This document shows positions 23,038 to 35,224 of a stretch of 64,000 bases of DNA, one piece after another (the stretch's first letter is position 1; every line of letters starts with the position of its first letter). The position numbers and the translations under genes are program-made. The stretch covers positions 3,968,001 through 4,032,000 of the forward strand of contig OY755178.1 of assembly GCA_963576735.1 (NCBI GenBank), written 5' to 3'. Below the pieces are notes generated by a model that saw only the letters and a program-made list of their open reading frames with translations, did not search any database and was not told the DNA's origin. This DNA is from Bedellia somnulentella (taxonomy: Eukaryota; Arthropoda; Insecta; Lepidoptera; Bedelliidae).

Positions 23038-24241
23038 CATATATACTTATAATAAATCTGTAGAGAGGTCAATTCTGTACATGAAATATATTTTCAAAAT
23101 AACTATCAGGGGGTGATTAGGGATCGTTATGATATCAAAAATGCAATCAATAAAATTTTTTTCTGCCGGTCTGTCTGCCGGTTTGTATGTTCCTTATGGA
23201 AACAAAAACTACTCGACGGATTTTAATAAAACTTGGTACAATTATTCTTCGTACTCCTGGGCAGGTTATAGTATACTTTTCAGCAGAGTAGTGAAGGGGA
23301 ACTTTGGGAAATTTTGGGAAAATGGGAGAAATAACTCCGTTTTTAAGCTTCCGTCGCGTGTGCAGCCTTAATAGTTAAAGTTACATAGAAATCACGTTCT
23401 ACGAAAACATTCTACATAAAATTGTCTAAAAAATATTCCGCAACAGCATATGTCTATATTTTATGATTGACTCACAATAACACGTGTAACTTCTGATAAC
23501 TTAGCAGTTCGGAGCATTCTGATTATATTTGTATATTTTTACGTTTTTAATACTCTCACTCCTCCCTTATTTAAAAAAGTTAATATTTTTACCTATTTAA
23601 TAAAAAATTACTCATAGAAATCGGTATAGTAACACCGAAAAATAACAGTCCCACGCAACAAAAACCAAATCCTTACTAATTAACATATTACATACTACAT
23701 GGCGCCAGTAGTTTCTTTATAAGATTATTATAAATACTTCATAGCGTTTTACTCAACTTCAACGCAACCTGATTATTAGCTCATTTTTGGAGATAAAAGT
23801 GCATAAAAGCGCTTTCTAAATCACAAAGCTACACTACAATATTCAGGAGTGCTGTAAGTTGTAATGAAGGGGCTGAATTTCACAAAGCTTGAGCAGTGAT
23901 TGAAGAAACCTCAGATATATATCTGTGTATCGGAATCAAGATATTTTGCAAAAGTACCAGTATTAACGTTTAAAGTCCAAATTAAGGTGTAATTGCCTTT
24001 AGTAAAGGCATAAAATGGTTTTAAGAGATTATATAGTTAATAATTTTTGATATTCTTATTACGGATATAAAATAGGTTTTCCACTTAAAATATTATTTTT
24101 TACTGCTTTAGAGTAATTAATTAATAGACTTGGGACGTTGTGCCTCAAAATATATATTTCATAAGTCTGTAATCTTAATTTTGCTTGCCTTAATAATATA
24201 AAAAACTTTGCTACTCTCGCAAAGCTGGGCCGATCCACTAG
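23038..24241 (+). mobile_element. non-autonomous Helitron, copy B
   Basis: Inverted relative of copy A. It starts at about TCATATATACTTATAATAAA and ends GGGCCGATCCACTAG at 24241, followed by T. The shared interior includes the (GTCT)-type stretch near 23165 and GTTCCTTATGGAAACAAAAA. About 270 bases near 23930-24200 are absent from copy A. Confidence 0.7.
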
Positions 24242-24763
24242 TTTTATATAGATAAATATAATTTATTTATTTATTGTTAACTAGTGGATCGGCCCAGCTT
24301 CGCACGGGTAGCGTTGTTTTATTAATATCTGAGGTTTCTTCAAACACTGCTCAAGATTTGTGAAATTTAGCGCAATGATTACTACTTAGAGCACTCCTGA
24401 ATAGTGTAGCCATAGAGTAAAGAAATACACTGGAAATAGAGAACCTTCTTGCTTAGTGATAACCCCTCACTCGTGAGGTACCTCGTTTGAGTTACTGGTC
24501 GCGAGAAAATGAGGGAGTTCTCGTATTTGAAATATAAACCACCTCACGTAGCTCCTCACTTTTTCGAGGCGCGAGTCGAGGCAGCACTCGAATAGACCAA
24601 AGTGAGTGAGTGAGTTACCGACTATTTAAATGTTGAGTCCATACATACATTATACTCGTGTCGCGGTTGAAGGAGTCGGGTCAGTTCGATGGAATGATTA
24701 GTCAGTTTATTTTAGCGTTTTCTTACAAATAGTACCCATTTAATTTTACCTTAGATTAGCTTA

Positions 24764-25052
24764 CATACATACATACATATACTCACGGCCATAAATCCCA
24801 AAACGGGGTAGCCAGAGCTGCAGAGCTAGAATCTCCTCAGCCACATTTGGATATTGATAGGGGAGTAGATGGCAGAAATGTAGTATAGTTGGTGATGGGT
24901 TTCCAACCGCATCGCCCAAAAACCACTAAAGGCCCCATACCCTTAGTCACCTCTTACGACACCCGTGGGTAGAAAGGGGTAGCGACATTCTAAGCCGGCA
25001 CTACACGGCAATCTAAGACGGCACTACACGGCAAAGCCGGCACTACACGGCA
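24764..25052 (-). mobile_element. SINE-B with a triplicated 5' end
   Basis: Full-length reversed copy; after the first GCCGGCACTACACGGCA the end segment is repeated twice more (25018-25052). Confidence 0.8.
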
Positions 25053-25154
25053 AATTAGAATAGCTTAATGATAAGGGCCGAAGTGAGTAAAAAAACGAAT
25101 AAGGCAGTTATAGAAAGTTTGTTTCAATTTACAAATTTTGAATAATTTAATTAA

Positions 25155-25579
25155 GGGCGTCCCGGAAAAATAGGTTGATATTGATTGTTTGGAAGTTCTA
25201 TAAAGTCTGATTTGATGATATTGATATGACATGAATAAAATATATGTTGGTGATTAGTTCATGGTGTTAAAATTTGATGTTTAACATTTTAATAAATTGC
25301 TGAAAAATATGATGAAAAAAAATGAATTGGAACATGCTTTGTTTTCATAAAAACCGTATAGGCTCCACTGGCATAACATACATGTGAACTCATGTGTCTA
25401 CATACGCGTAGCTTTAACATCTGTAACTTTGATGTTTAACTTTTCATTTAAACATTATAGTTATTCAATAAAACTAAATAAACTACATTTATCCTGCGCG
25501 CGCGTTTTTTCCGTCCCTGTCACTCTCAGTAAATTTGACGTAAGAGTGAGCGCAATAGCTGCTAAATGCGGGGATGCCC
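25155..25579. mobile_element. ~425 bp piggyBac-like MITE, copy 1
   Basis: TTAA at 25151-25154 and 25580-25583. Ends are GGGCGTCCCGGA and, complemented, GGGCATCCCCGC. The interior is nearly identical to the copy at 39374. Open frames over it (for example from 25384) recur in the second copy only because the DNA is repeated; they are not genes. Confidence 0.85.
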
Positions 25580-25904
25580 TTAAGTTTATTTATAAAAAAA
25601 TACCAAGTAACACAATAACAAAAACATTAGAACTTAGAACTCATTTTCCCTCATTCAGTGCAAAGCGGCAACATTCCGCGTGCCTCACTGTTGACCCGTT
25701 AATAGAGTATATTTCATTCTCTTTACCTCGCCTCAAACAAATGAGGGCTCCCTCCACTACTCATTAAAAAGAGTGAGATATACAACGCTACGTCTTGCTG
25801 GATTTCAATGACACTATGTTGCCATGTAAACGCCATTTCGGTTCGATTCGAACTTCGAAGGAATCGCCCGACCGAAGTTCTATTACCATAAACTACATAC
25901 ATAC

Positions 25905-26794
25905 TAGTGTTGCCGGATAATCGATTGTGTATCGATTATAATCGATTATGCAAATGAGGCCCAAATAATCTAATAATCGATAGTATTATCGATACTATCG
26001 ATTATATCGATACTATCGATTATTAGATTATAATCGAAGAACGATATGATCGATTATGATCGATTAATCGATTATAATTGTAATGTAATCGATAATAATC
26101 GATATTATCGATTAATCGACTAATCGATTATAATCTAATAATCGATTAATCGATTATATCGTCATTAGATTATAATCGATTAGTCGATTAATCGATTATA
26201 ATTGTCAATTTTTCACACTGTGATAAAAATACAATATATATAAAATAAAATACATAAACTTTATATAAAATATTATATAATATATAAATATAATCTTTAC
26301 TATCGATTATTATGTAAAAACCTTTATTTTACCATCTTTTCCCCACTCAACCACCAAAAGTGGCTATGGAATTTATAATTCCTTGGCTCTGGCTACCCCT
26401 TCTAAGAAATTATAGCTGTGAGTATATATATGTATCGATTAATCTACGATAAAATCATTTATATTTTTATTTATTCTATTTTTATCACAGTGTGTAAAAT
26501 TTACAATTATAATCGATTAATCGACTAATCGATTATAATCTAATGACGATATAATCGATTAATCGATTATTAGATTATAATCGATTAGTCGATTAATCGA
26601 TTATATCGATTATTATCGAATACATTACAATTATAATCGATTAATCGATCATAATCGATTATATCGTTCTTCGATTATAATCTAATAATCGATAGTATCG
26701 ATATAATCGATAGTATTATCGATATTATCGATACATTAGATTATTTTGGGTGAGCATAATCGATTAATCTATAATCGATTATCCGGCAACACTA
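25905..26794. mobile_element. hAT-like palindromic element rich in ATCGATTA
   Basis: Terminal inverted repeats TAGTGTTGCCGGATAATCGA are flanked by a perfect 8 bp duplication ATACATAC (25897-25904 and 26795-26802). An 8 bp duplication and TAGNG ends are diagnostic of hAT elements. Both arms (25905 to about 26290, and about 26440-26794) are made of overlapping ATCGATTA, TAATCGAT and TATCGATA units and are mutually complementary. A SINE-B fragment sits in the centre (26313-26436). No transposase. Confidence 0.8.
26313..26436 (+). mobile_element. SINE-B fragment in the hAT-like palindrome
   Basis: AAAAACCTTTATTTTACCAT to TATAGCTGTGAGTATATATA; 5' truncated. Confidence 0.8.
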
Positions 26795-27768
26795 ATACAT
26801 ACAATACTCGCCTAATCTATTGGTTGGTATCGTACGTACGACGTTCATCATGACTTACAACATAATGTTAACATGATCCATGCCATGACACACCTAGACA
26901 CAATGATTGACCTGACATACAAAGAATTTTTTGGTTTATATACTCTAATAAAGAAGAAATCATACCGCGATGTAGCAATTACCGACAGTGCCATCTATTG
27001 GTGAATATGCAAATCACAGCGCGCTTTTGTATGAGGTTTGCGCTGTTAAAAACTACAAAGTGAGGATGGAGGGAAGTTTTTATTTCCAGCCCCTGAGTGT
27101 AGCTTTGTGATTTCTGTGAAAACGCTCATATGAACGGTTTAGTATTTTCGAACATACACTAATTTTTAGAATGAGTTGAAGTTGAGTTGAGTAAAAGCAA
27201 TGAAGTACTATAACAACTACAACTACTGGCGCCATCTAGTATTTAATATATAAATTAGTAATTATTTGGTTTTGGTCACGGGCGCGATGGCTTATTTCAT
27301 GTGTAATTTCGCTGTTTCTCTACTGATTTCTATGATATTTTTATTATTGAATAAGTAATAATGTTACCTTTTTTAAATTAGGGATGAGTGAGAGTATTAT
27401 AAACGCAAGAGTAAACAAATATAATCAGAATACTCCGAACTACTAAGCTATCAGGAGTTACACGTGATATTGTGAGTCAACCATAAAAGATAGACATATG
27501 CTGTTGAACATTTTTTTTTAGAAAATTTTATGAAGATTTTTTCCTCCATACATACATTTTATGTAACTTTAACCATTAAGGCTGCACACGCGACGGAAGT
27601 TTAAAAAATGGAGTAACTTGTCCCGTTTTTCCAAGATTTCCCAAAATTCCCCTTTACTACTCTGCTGGAAAGTATACAAAAACCTGTGCAGGAGTATGAA
27701 GAATAATTGTACCAAGTTTCGTTAAAATCCGTCGAGTAGTTTTTGTTTCCATAAGGAACATACAAACC

Positions 27769-27770
<2 letters not shown>

Positions 27771-27817
<47 letters not shown>
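27771..27817. repeat. (CAGA)n microsatellite
   Basis: About eleven tandem CAGA units inside Helitron C; copy A has a shorter run at 22033-22050. Confidence 0.9.
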
Positions 27818-27818
<1 letters not shown>

Positions 27819-27937
27819 AATTTTACTGATTGCATTTTTGGCATCAGTATCGATCCCTAATCATCACCAGATAGTTATTTTGAAAATATATTTCATGTAC
27901 AGAATTGACCTCTCTACAGATTTATTATAAGTATAGA

Positions 27938-28917
27938 TTTAACTGAGCATAAAAAGCAAATTTAAATACTTAATTGCCTTGCAACCTCATTTGAACCATT
28001 ATTCATATATAAAAGTAACAAACAATACAATAGCAAACTTAATTCCAAAACGTACCGGTATCCAAAAGTTCATGCTTTGGGCACATCACGTTTTGACTAT
28101 AAACTTTTTTGAGGACAAGATGACCTTTTTAATAATGAGAAAATGACGTGATCCAAAATGTCCGAAAACGGGTTTCAACCTTTTTGTTGGGATTCGACGC
28201 GTTTATTTGAAACGTGGAAGTAGCTGTTGTTGAGGCATAAATAATGGATGTTCTTTTAGTTAGTTTACTGAAACTGACAGCTACATAAACTAAGAAACTA
28301 TTTGCCTTCCTACTCTTACGGGTACAATCCTAAAATAGAGTAGCTAGGTTTCCGGTATCAACAATTTCTCAATCATTCTTGGAACTTTTATTATTATTAT
28401 TATATTTATACATAGTTTATATTTCTTACATTTAGAACACACCCAACAAAACTGCTCTTGCAGTTTAACTGTCGGAAAAAGTCTCTATTTTACAATTTAC
28501 CTTAAGTTTTTAACTGAACTGAACATAATATGGAAGTGTGCATGAAAGGTACCTTTTAAGCTTATATTTAAACTTACTTTTATTTTGCTCAAGGCAGATA
28601 TGATGGTTGAATGTAGTATATTCAGTTAGAGATGTCCAACTGCACCTACGTGGTTCGGCTACTTTTAATAATAATTCTGCCGGTTTTCCGTCGGTTAAAA
28701 GATTGATAAACTAAGTTAAGTGAAGTTGATCGGTAAAACCAAGCGCGAGAGATTTACCAGGATCGTACAAAATGGAAATCTATACAAACAATCAAAGCAA
28801 GTTTCGTGAGCACATGTATATATTATACTATCACAACAGTTTTATTTTATTTTATTTATTATTCACTATAATTATTCACTATTATTCATTATTGTTTGTT
28901 CACTACACACATCTAAA
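27938..28917. other. no recognised gene
   Basis: Only a short RTE scrap (CAGGATCGTACAAAATGG near 28760). Otherwise AT-rich. Confidence 0.5.
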
Positions 28918-29292
28918 TCATGCGACATGATAGTCCAGTGGGTAGAACACCCGCCCGAAAAACAGAAGGGCGTGAGTTCCAATCCTGGGACGGGCCTACA
29001 CCAATTTGTCTTTTCTAAAGTCATATGTGTGGTTAATTTATCATGGTTGCTAACGGTGAGGGAAAACATCGTGAGGAAACCCACATGGCTGAGTTGTACT
29101 TAGTCATGTGACAGTGTATTCGTACAAAACGGCGATAGGCCTGCCCCCTATCACGTGAGTACACTGTCTAAGCAAAACGTGGGTACCTTCTCTGGAAACT
29201 AGATGGCGCTTGCCATGTGAGTTCAGGAGTATTGGTGCCTCTGCCAACCCCTTCGGGGATAAACGGCGTGAACTTTTATTATGTATGTTACA
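28918..29292 (+). mobile_element. SINE-A, near full length variant
   Basis: Head ATGATAGTCCAGTGGGTAGA with B box GAGTTCCAATCCTGG. The body contains CTCTGGAAACTAGATGGCGC in place of the GAACACC segment, a variant shared with 35265-35500. It ends TTCGGGGATAAACGGCGTGA. Confidence 0.85.
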
Positions 29293-30064
29293 TCTAAATC
29301 AGTATATTTTGAAAGGAGACAGAAGGAAAAATATAATTAACTCAAATTTTAATAAAGTATGCAGTTTGTACCAAACGGAATGCTAAAACAAGCTTTTGAA
29401 TAGTATTACCAACTCATTCCTCAATTAAACATCCTTTGCGTTGGAAAATTACCAACAATTCCAGCCTTACAGGAGAATGTGTTGAATTTCACATTAGCAA
29501 AGCAATTGGCAACACACTCGGGGCGGACGCTTTGTTCCTAAAGTAGTAAAGCATTTTCTACGCGATGTATCCGGTCTACTGTCTTTCAAGATATTCTTCG
29601 AACTACCCTCCGATTCACTTTTAACCTCAAACAAGTTCAACGTCTCTTTTTTCTGTCTCTTTCACGCAAACGGTAGATGGAAGAGATAGATGTTTAGTTT
29701 TGTTTCAAGGAGGAGAAGATTCGTTGTCGAGTTAATATCTGTATGGCCCAAAGCTGTCTCTTTTTACTTAGTATCCGAGCCAAGTAACCTCTAGGAGAGA
29801 TATATTACCTATTCGATAGTAAGTGGTAACTTTTGGAAAGATTTAGAGGATTAATAAATTTTAAGATGCGCTGCTAGGAACTGGTTTGCAAAGTAATCTT
29901 TTGAATTATGTAGTTAACCAGGGATCTCTTTTTGGTTTTTCATTTAAATTGATTAAGATTTAGCGCAGAAACGTTCCTAATTTTCGAAAAATAAAGACCC
30001 ACTAAGTGCATTCTGACAGTAAAGGGTAGCCAGTCCGCCAGTGCAGCCACTTTTTAAATTAAGG
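29293..30064. other. no recognised feature
   Basis: Mixed composition, no long frame, no known repeat. Confidence 0.5.
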
Positions 30065-30295
30065 TATATATTAGTACCAGCTTAGCATAGCACTAACCGA
30101 TTTCTTCCCACGCATATATTACCACACCACTAGGGTTTAGGAAGTCATTTTGGACGATGCAGCTTGAGACCCAATACCAACCAACCTTTATTTAACAGTC
30201 TTTTCCCCTTTCAAATTCCACAAGAATCACAAAGTCTAAATCCAAAGCTACGGCTTCCAATTTTTGGGAGTTATAGCCGTGAGTATATTGCTGAA
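30065..30295 (+). mobile_element. SINE-B, diverged
   Basis: TAGTACCAGCTTAGCATAGC to GAGTTATAGCCGTGAGTATA. Frames over it are shadows. Confidence 0.65.
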
Positions 30296-31254
30296 CATTC
30301 ATATTTAAATTCCAAACACTTAATTCAGCAAACAGCAGATTTCCTTCCAAGAAACAAGTGCATATCTGCTGAAAAATAAATAAAAGATAGGATAACCCGA
30401 ATATATTCGTGACTTGCATTCCCAGCGTGGCTCAGCATTGAATGCGCTATAAAATAAAATCAGTGCCGTTTACGCCTTTTAGCAAAAACGCTCCAACACT
30501 TTAGAACAACCGCTAAGTTTATATTCCGCCTTTTATGGTAAAGATTTGAATCAACATTTTCATTATTACATTCGTAATATTTTCGCAAATATTGAAGTTT
30601 GACACGAAACTATTTTGATGAATTTAGGCCAAAAAGGATAAATAGCGCTTGCTTCAGCCTTAAAGCGCTAAGTGGGCAAACTACTTTAAACCAAAGTCTG
30701 ACTTCGTTCCTCTGATATTCGGGATGTGAATCGATGAATTAAACAGCAGTTGAAGCCGTGTTTCGAACATCGATTTGATTATCGCCATTTCGATAGAGCG
30801 TTTAGTTAATAATATTGTATTTTTCCAATTGCTTTTGTATATTCTTATAGCTACTGTAAATTGAACTTGTTTGAATTTGTTAGTGTTTTATAAACTTTTT
30901 AGTACGGTTGAAGTTAAGATCTTAAGCCTATTGGACTTCGCTTTAGTTTTTGACTAGAAGTCTAATACAATCATTATAGGTTTTAAATCAAAAAAGTGAA
31001 ATACTAGATTTAAATTTAATCTACCGTCGCCTCATTAGGGGTTTGCCAAGGAGTTGGGAAGAGGAGGACTGAACCAATGCTAATTTGATTTAATAAAACA
31101 AATTGTCCAAAATAAAAAACTAAACACATTGTGTGGTAATGCCAATACGTACCTGAGAGTAATTCCAGCGAATGATATTTATATCTCTAAAGATACGTTC
31201 ACGTATGCCAATGGTATTTAGCTATTAAAAATCTGCAGCTCTTGCCATGCGAGG
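30296..31254. other. no recognised feature
   Basis: Two overlapping ~71-75 codon frames at 30164-30419 begin in SINE-B sequence and are dismissed. Nothing else. Confidence 0.5.
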
Positions 31255-31385
31255 CAACTGTGGGGATTGGGGATTTTAAAGTTTTTTTTGGGTGACCTTG
31301 CTGGGGACCCATCACCAACCTTTTTAATAAATTATCTTTTTCTTCCCTCAACTTCCAACTTTGGGATAAATGTGTATCTATCTAT
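31255..31385 (+). mobile_element. SINE-B, diverged fragment
   Basis: GGGGATTGGGGATTTTAAAG, GGGGACCCATCACC; the 3' third is lost. Confidence 0.5.
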
Positions 31386-31635
31386 GAATATACTGTTATA
31401 AGGTTTATTTACAAGCATCTCTTGCAAGCGAAGTCTAGCAAAGGCGTTTTTTACAAAGTCCTCTCGGACTTGATCACATAGAGAAACTTCTAACACTTTT
31501 TTCCATTCCAGATTTTCAGTTCCGTTTCGAATGACCGTATGCGTTCCTAAAAGTACCATGGGAATTCGCCACTTCTACGTAATTTCTACAAGAACTTGTG
31601 ACACTGTGTCCCAAATTCAGCCTATCTAAGCTTAC

Positions 31636-31905
31636 TTATACATATAACTCACGCCGTTAATTCCCATTGGGGTAGGCAGAGACTATCGATCGCCACTTCG
31701 TACGATCCTGGCAAACCTCTCTTGTTTCGTCTACATCCATAAATCTTTTCATACATGCTCTTTTATTCTTCATACTACGGACGCCTGCCTTTTTGAGCAC
31801 ACTTTCAATTTGGTCCAAGTGTGTCTTTCGTGGCCGTCCTCTACTAACATTACCTTCCTCTATACTATCTAAGCTTGATTTGACAGTTAGCTCCTTTTTC
31901 AAGGT
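31636..31905 (-). mobile_element. RTE-type LINE, 3' terminal fragment
   Basis: Minus-strand frame with [34 protein letters not shown] and [18 protein letters not shown], nearly identical to the copy at 34196. A more decayed upstream part (EVSLCDQVREDFV) is at 31393-31560. Confidence 0.85.
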
Positions 31906-33054
31906 AAGGTTGGTTCTGCTTAATAAATTGATATATAGAGTTGTATTACAGTATAGAACTTCAAATATAAAATCTCAAACTTAGTCAGACTTAGAGTACG
32001 ACAATGCTCAGCTATACTGCTTGATTCCGTCTCATTCGTACTCTAAATAAGACGAAAATTATATTAAAACTCTATTACCCATAGATTTCCCCACTCCACA
32101 AAATCCAACGTTCGTTCGTTCAAAATGCAATCATAGATACATTACTTACTATATTTCAACAAGCCGAATTTCGAAGAACAAAAAAAAAGTTTCGTTCTGC
32201 TTTGTGACAATTTCTAAATATATTTTTTACACCATACAACTCGAAATACAGCCCATAAAGTTTTGTTAGTTCAAAGACACAGTTTATTTTAAAAAAAGGA
32301 CTACAGAACTGGCGTTTCACTTAGGAAAACAGATAATGTACAAAGAAAAGAAGAAAATACCTCGAGTCAGCGAGTCTTCCGAAACATCCGCATTATTTAA
32401 ACTAATACGAAATTGGGAGGAAATAAAAAGTAACTTATATCTAACGACCTCATTTTATCCGCTGACTCTTTCCGCTAAATTTTAGCACGAGTCTGGATTC
32501 TGAAGCATAAAAGCCTTATCTTACGTCATTTTATTTAACGCCTGCTGGCTTAGTTGAATAGGTCCTACAAGTTAGTGGCACAAAGCGCGGTCTCACTCCC
32601 TTACTACGTGTTTTAAGTGTAATAGGCTCCAAGTTTGAGTTTAGTTAGGTGAAAAGTATCTGTTAAGTTGAAGTTGCTCGCACGACGGCATTCAACTAAC
32701 TTAACCGAGCATAAAATTCATGGTACCTGTTTTGTCGTACACGCGGGGTTTTATTAGAGCAAGGATACTAGAAACTTTATTTTGTGTAAAAAAGAAAATA
32801 GATCAACAAGAATTTACAATATATAACAACGATATGCTTTGGCAAATTGTAACTCATCCTATCTGGTGTGTTTTCAATATTGAGTGTGTGTTTTTGTTTT
32901 GTATAAAGCTACTAAGATAATTGGGCTTTTTAAATGTATTATGGACGATTGTGTTATGGGGTTTTTAAGCAAACGCTCCTTAAATTCAGCATAATATTCG
33001 ACTTGGCATCCAAAATGGTTAAAGAATGTCGGAAACAATAACTTCAGTTAACAT
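31906..33054. other. no recognised feature
   Basis: About 1.1 kb without repeats I know; a 66-codon frame at 32720 looks random. Confidence 0.5.
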
Positions 33055-33205
33055 ACCTGCACATACTTACGGCATTTATCCGAAAATGGGGTGCAAGAGC
33101 TTTTCTGTCAATTGTTACCCAGCCTCAATTTCAACGAAAAGATGAACGGTAAAAGACATGGCTACCTCATTTATGGATTAATAGTCGTGATTATATGTAT
33201 GTAAA
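33055..33205. mobile_element. decayed SINE-B ends in inverted arrangement
   Basis: 33055-33120 resembles the reversed 3' end (TGCACATACTTACGGCATTT); 33155-33205 resembles a forward 3' end (TTAATAGTCGTGATTATATG). Confidence 0.4.
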
Positions 33206-33249
33206 AGAGATGTATTTAGTGATAGGATATTTCAGACTGGCTCTTCTGG

Positions 33250-33325
33250 TTTTTTTTTTTTTATTTCCTTTATTTATTAGTAATAATCCCCACATGAGGA
33301 TTTCATAAACAAAAAGATTTAAATT
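33250..33325 (+). mobile_element. SINE-C tail
   Basis: ATTTCCTTTATTTATTAGTA then ATAATCCCCACATGAGG. Confidence 0.65.
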
Positions 33326-33331
33326 ATACTA

Positions 33332-33700
33332 TACTCACCCCATTAGTTTCCGTCGGAGTAGGCAGAGATTGTAGATCACCTTTTTAGGCGATACTGTCAA
33401 ACCTCCCGAGCTTTATTTACATTTACCAATATTTCTATACATGCTCCTTTATTATGCACACTTCGGACCCCCACCTTTTAAAACACATTCGCTATTTGAT
33501 CGAAATGTGATCTCCGTGGTCATTTTCTACTAATATTACCATACACTTTTGGTCTTATATCTTTTTTACCAATATACTCTCATCTATATTCTCTGTTTGC
33601 CGAAACAATCTTTTCATACCCTTGTCCATCTTTTTTACAATATCATCGTTCTTTGACATGGATTTCATACAAACATTAGTCCGTCTCCCATAATCTCACG
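33332..33700 (-). mobile_element. RTE-type LINE, decayed 3' fragment
   Basis: The plus strand shows the complement of the family end (CCATTAGTTTCCGTCGGAGT) followed by the decayed C-terminal region. No open frame. Confidence 0.65.
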
Positions 33701-33785
33701 ACTATTTATTCCAATCAGGGGTAGTCAGAGCTTCGGAAGGAACAATTCCTCAACTGCTTTTGGATATTAATCGGGGAAAATATCT
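33700..33785 (-). mobile_element. SINE-B, decayed fragment
   Basis: AGGGGTAGTCAGAGCTTCGG to TATTAATCGGGGAAAATA. Confidence 0.55.
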
Positions 33786-34195
33786 TTATCCTACAACATG
33801 TTATTACAATCATTTACTCTACCTTTGTAATTCGCTTTCTTCCGTTTTGTTCCAAAAGAAGTACACACCTTAAAAGAACGGTAATGCCAGACCAAGACAA
33901 AGCGCTGTGGTAGAGGCAATCATATGCATCGGTTCGTTACACGGAATGCTCGTATGATCAGAGACGGTTTACACTCCAGCGCTTCGCTCGAGGCTCCGAT
34001 GTTGCCAGGTGGTATTATTAACATATATCTACTTCTGTTCGGAAACGGAACGTAGATATTGATTTCGCAAAAAAAGATGGCGGATAAATCTGATGATTTA
34101 TAATAATTTTATGTTATTAAATTTCAGTTGTAGCCCTTTCTGGCCAGACACGTATTTAGTAAACGTAAAAAAATGCCTCAATAGTTTAATAAAAT
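33786..34195. other. no recognised feature
   Basis: A GC-richer stretch near 33920-34010 (CCAGCGCTTCGCTCGAGGCT); no coding frame. Confidence 0.45.
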
Positions 34196-34853
34196 GCGGA
34201 AAACGAAGTTATTATAAAACAAATCAATGCATGATGATGAAGATATCGAGAGAAGAGTGAAAAAGGGTAATGCGGTAAATGGAGCACTGGATAGTCTAAT
34301 GTCTAGTCAGTCGGTGTCTGAAAAGGCCCGAATGGCTGTGCATGATGCTGTCCTCGTTCCTACGCTTATGTATGGCAGTGAATGTTGGGTGTGGCAGAAG
34401 AAGCATGAAAGTAGAGTGAATGCAGTAGAAATGAGATCCCTCAGAAAAGTTTGTAATGTAAGGTTATGTGATCGTGTGAGGAATGATGTGATTCGTGAAA
34501 GGTGTGGTGTAAAAGATGATATTGTAAGAAAGATAGAAAAAGGAATGTTGAGATGGTTTGGGCACATAGAGAGGATGGATGACAGTAAATTGGTGAAAGA
34601 GATATATAGAGCCAATGTGGAAGGTAATGTTAGTAGAGGACGACCTCGGAGGACACATTTGGATCAAATAGAAAATGTGCTCAAAAAGGCAGGTGTTCGC
34701 AGTATGAAGAATAAAAGAGCATGTATGAAAAGATTGATGGATGTAAACGAAGCCAGAGAGGTTTGCCAGGATCGTACAAAGTGGCGATCGATAGTCTCTG
34801 CCTACCCCAATGGGAACTAACGGCGTGAGAATATGTATGTATGTATGTATGTA
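34196..34853 (+). mobile_element. RTE-type LINE, 3' part with ORF2 C-terminus
   Basis: The longest copy of the RTE family here. The 197-residue frame 34227-34820 holds the region after the RT domain: MYGSECWVWQKKHESRV, EMRSLRKVCNVRLCDRVRND, LRWFGHIERMDDSK, SRGRPRRTHLDQIENVLKKA and [11 protein letters not shown], ending YPNGN. This block is conserved in RTE-clade retrotransposons. The 5' part (endonuclease, RT) is missing. It ends CGGCGTGAGAATATGTATG followed by GTAT repeats. Confidence 0.9.
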
Positions 34854-34938
34854 AATCAATGCAAACTTTTATTAAAAAAAATATAACCGATGTATTTTTC
34901 CATGCAATCATGTTTATACAGAAAAAAATACAGCTTAA

Positions 34939-35224
34939 CCCTTAACTACTGACGTGTCATTTTGTTACACTATTACTGACGTACGTATGATATACGTCTT
35001 GTTTTTGTTGTAGTTGCTCTGGTGCATCCATTAAGTGTGATTTGGGTTATTTTTGGTTTTTATTTATTTATGTATGTTATATATAAAGTTAGGATACTAA
35101 ATAAACAGTCATAATATTAACAGCTAAATATTTATTCATCAACAAACTTATGAGTATCAAATTAGAAATATGAACAAAAAATCATTTAGGAGACGTATGA
35201 GGTACGTACGTCAGTGGTTTAGGG
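34939..35224. mobile_element. 286 bp piggyBac-type MITE, second family
   Basis: TTAA at 34935-34938 and 35225-35228. The terminal repeat CCCTTAACTACTGACG matches CCCTAAACCACTGACG in the complement of the right end, 14 of 16. Subterminal ACGTACGT and TATACGTC motifs occur on both sides. Classical piggyBac ends also start CCCT. No coding capacity. Confidence 0.8.

Larger units (their letters stand above)
24281..27937 (-). mobile_element. non-autonomous Helitron, copy C, split by nested insertions
   Basis: The 3' end CTAGTGGATCGGCCCAGCTT is on the plus strand at 24281 and the 5' end GTATAGA is at 27931-27937, flanked by A and T. The Helitron body occupies 24281-24416 and resumes near 27105. Between lie a SINE-B (24764-25052), a piggyBac-like MITE (25155-25579), a hAT-like palindrome (25905-26794) and unassigned sequence. 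A (CAGA)n tract sits at 27771-27817. Confidence 0.7.

Noticed and set aside
25384..25767. 127-codon frame, with a similar 129-codon frame at 39604
   Set aside because: Similarity between the two is explained by the repeated piggyBac-like MITE; the frames run out into unrelated flanks.
27771..27817. CRISPR-like short direct repeats
   Set aside because: Simple CAGA microsatellite with no spacers, in a eukaryotic context.
24281..27937. Autonomous Helitron or other gene between the Helitron C ends
   Set aside because: No Rep or helicase motif; the interior is explained by nested non-coding elements plus unassigned DNA.
32720..32920. 66-codon frame
   Set aside because: Random-looking in AT-rich sequence without supporting signals.
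34307..34911. Several minus-strand frames of 76-131 codons over the RTE copy
   Set aside because: They are antisense shadows of the 197-codon RTE frame and its GTAT tail.
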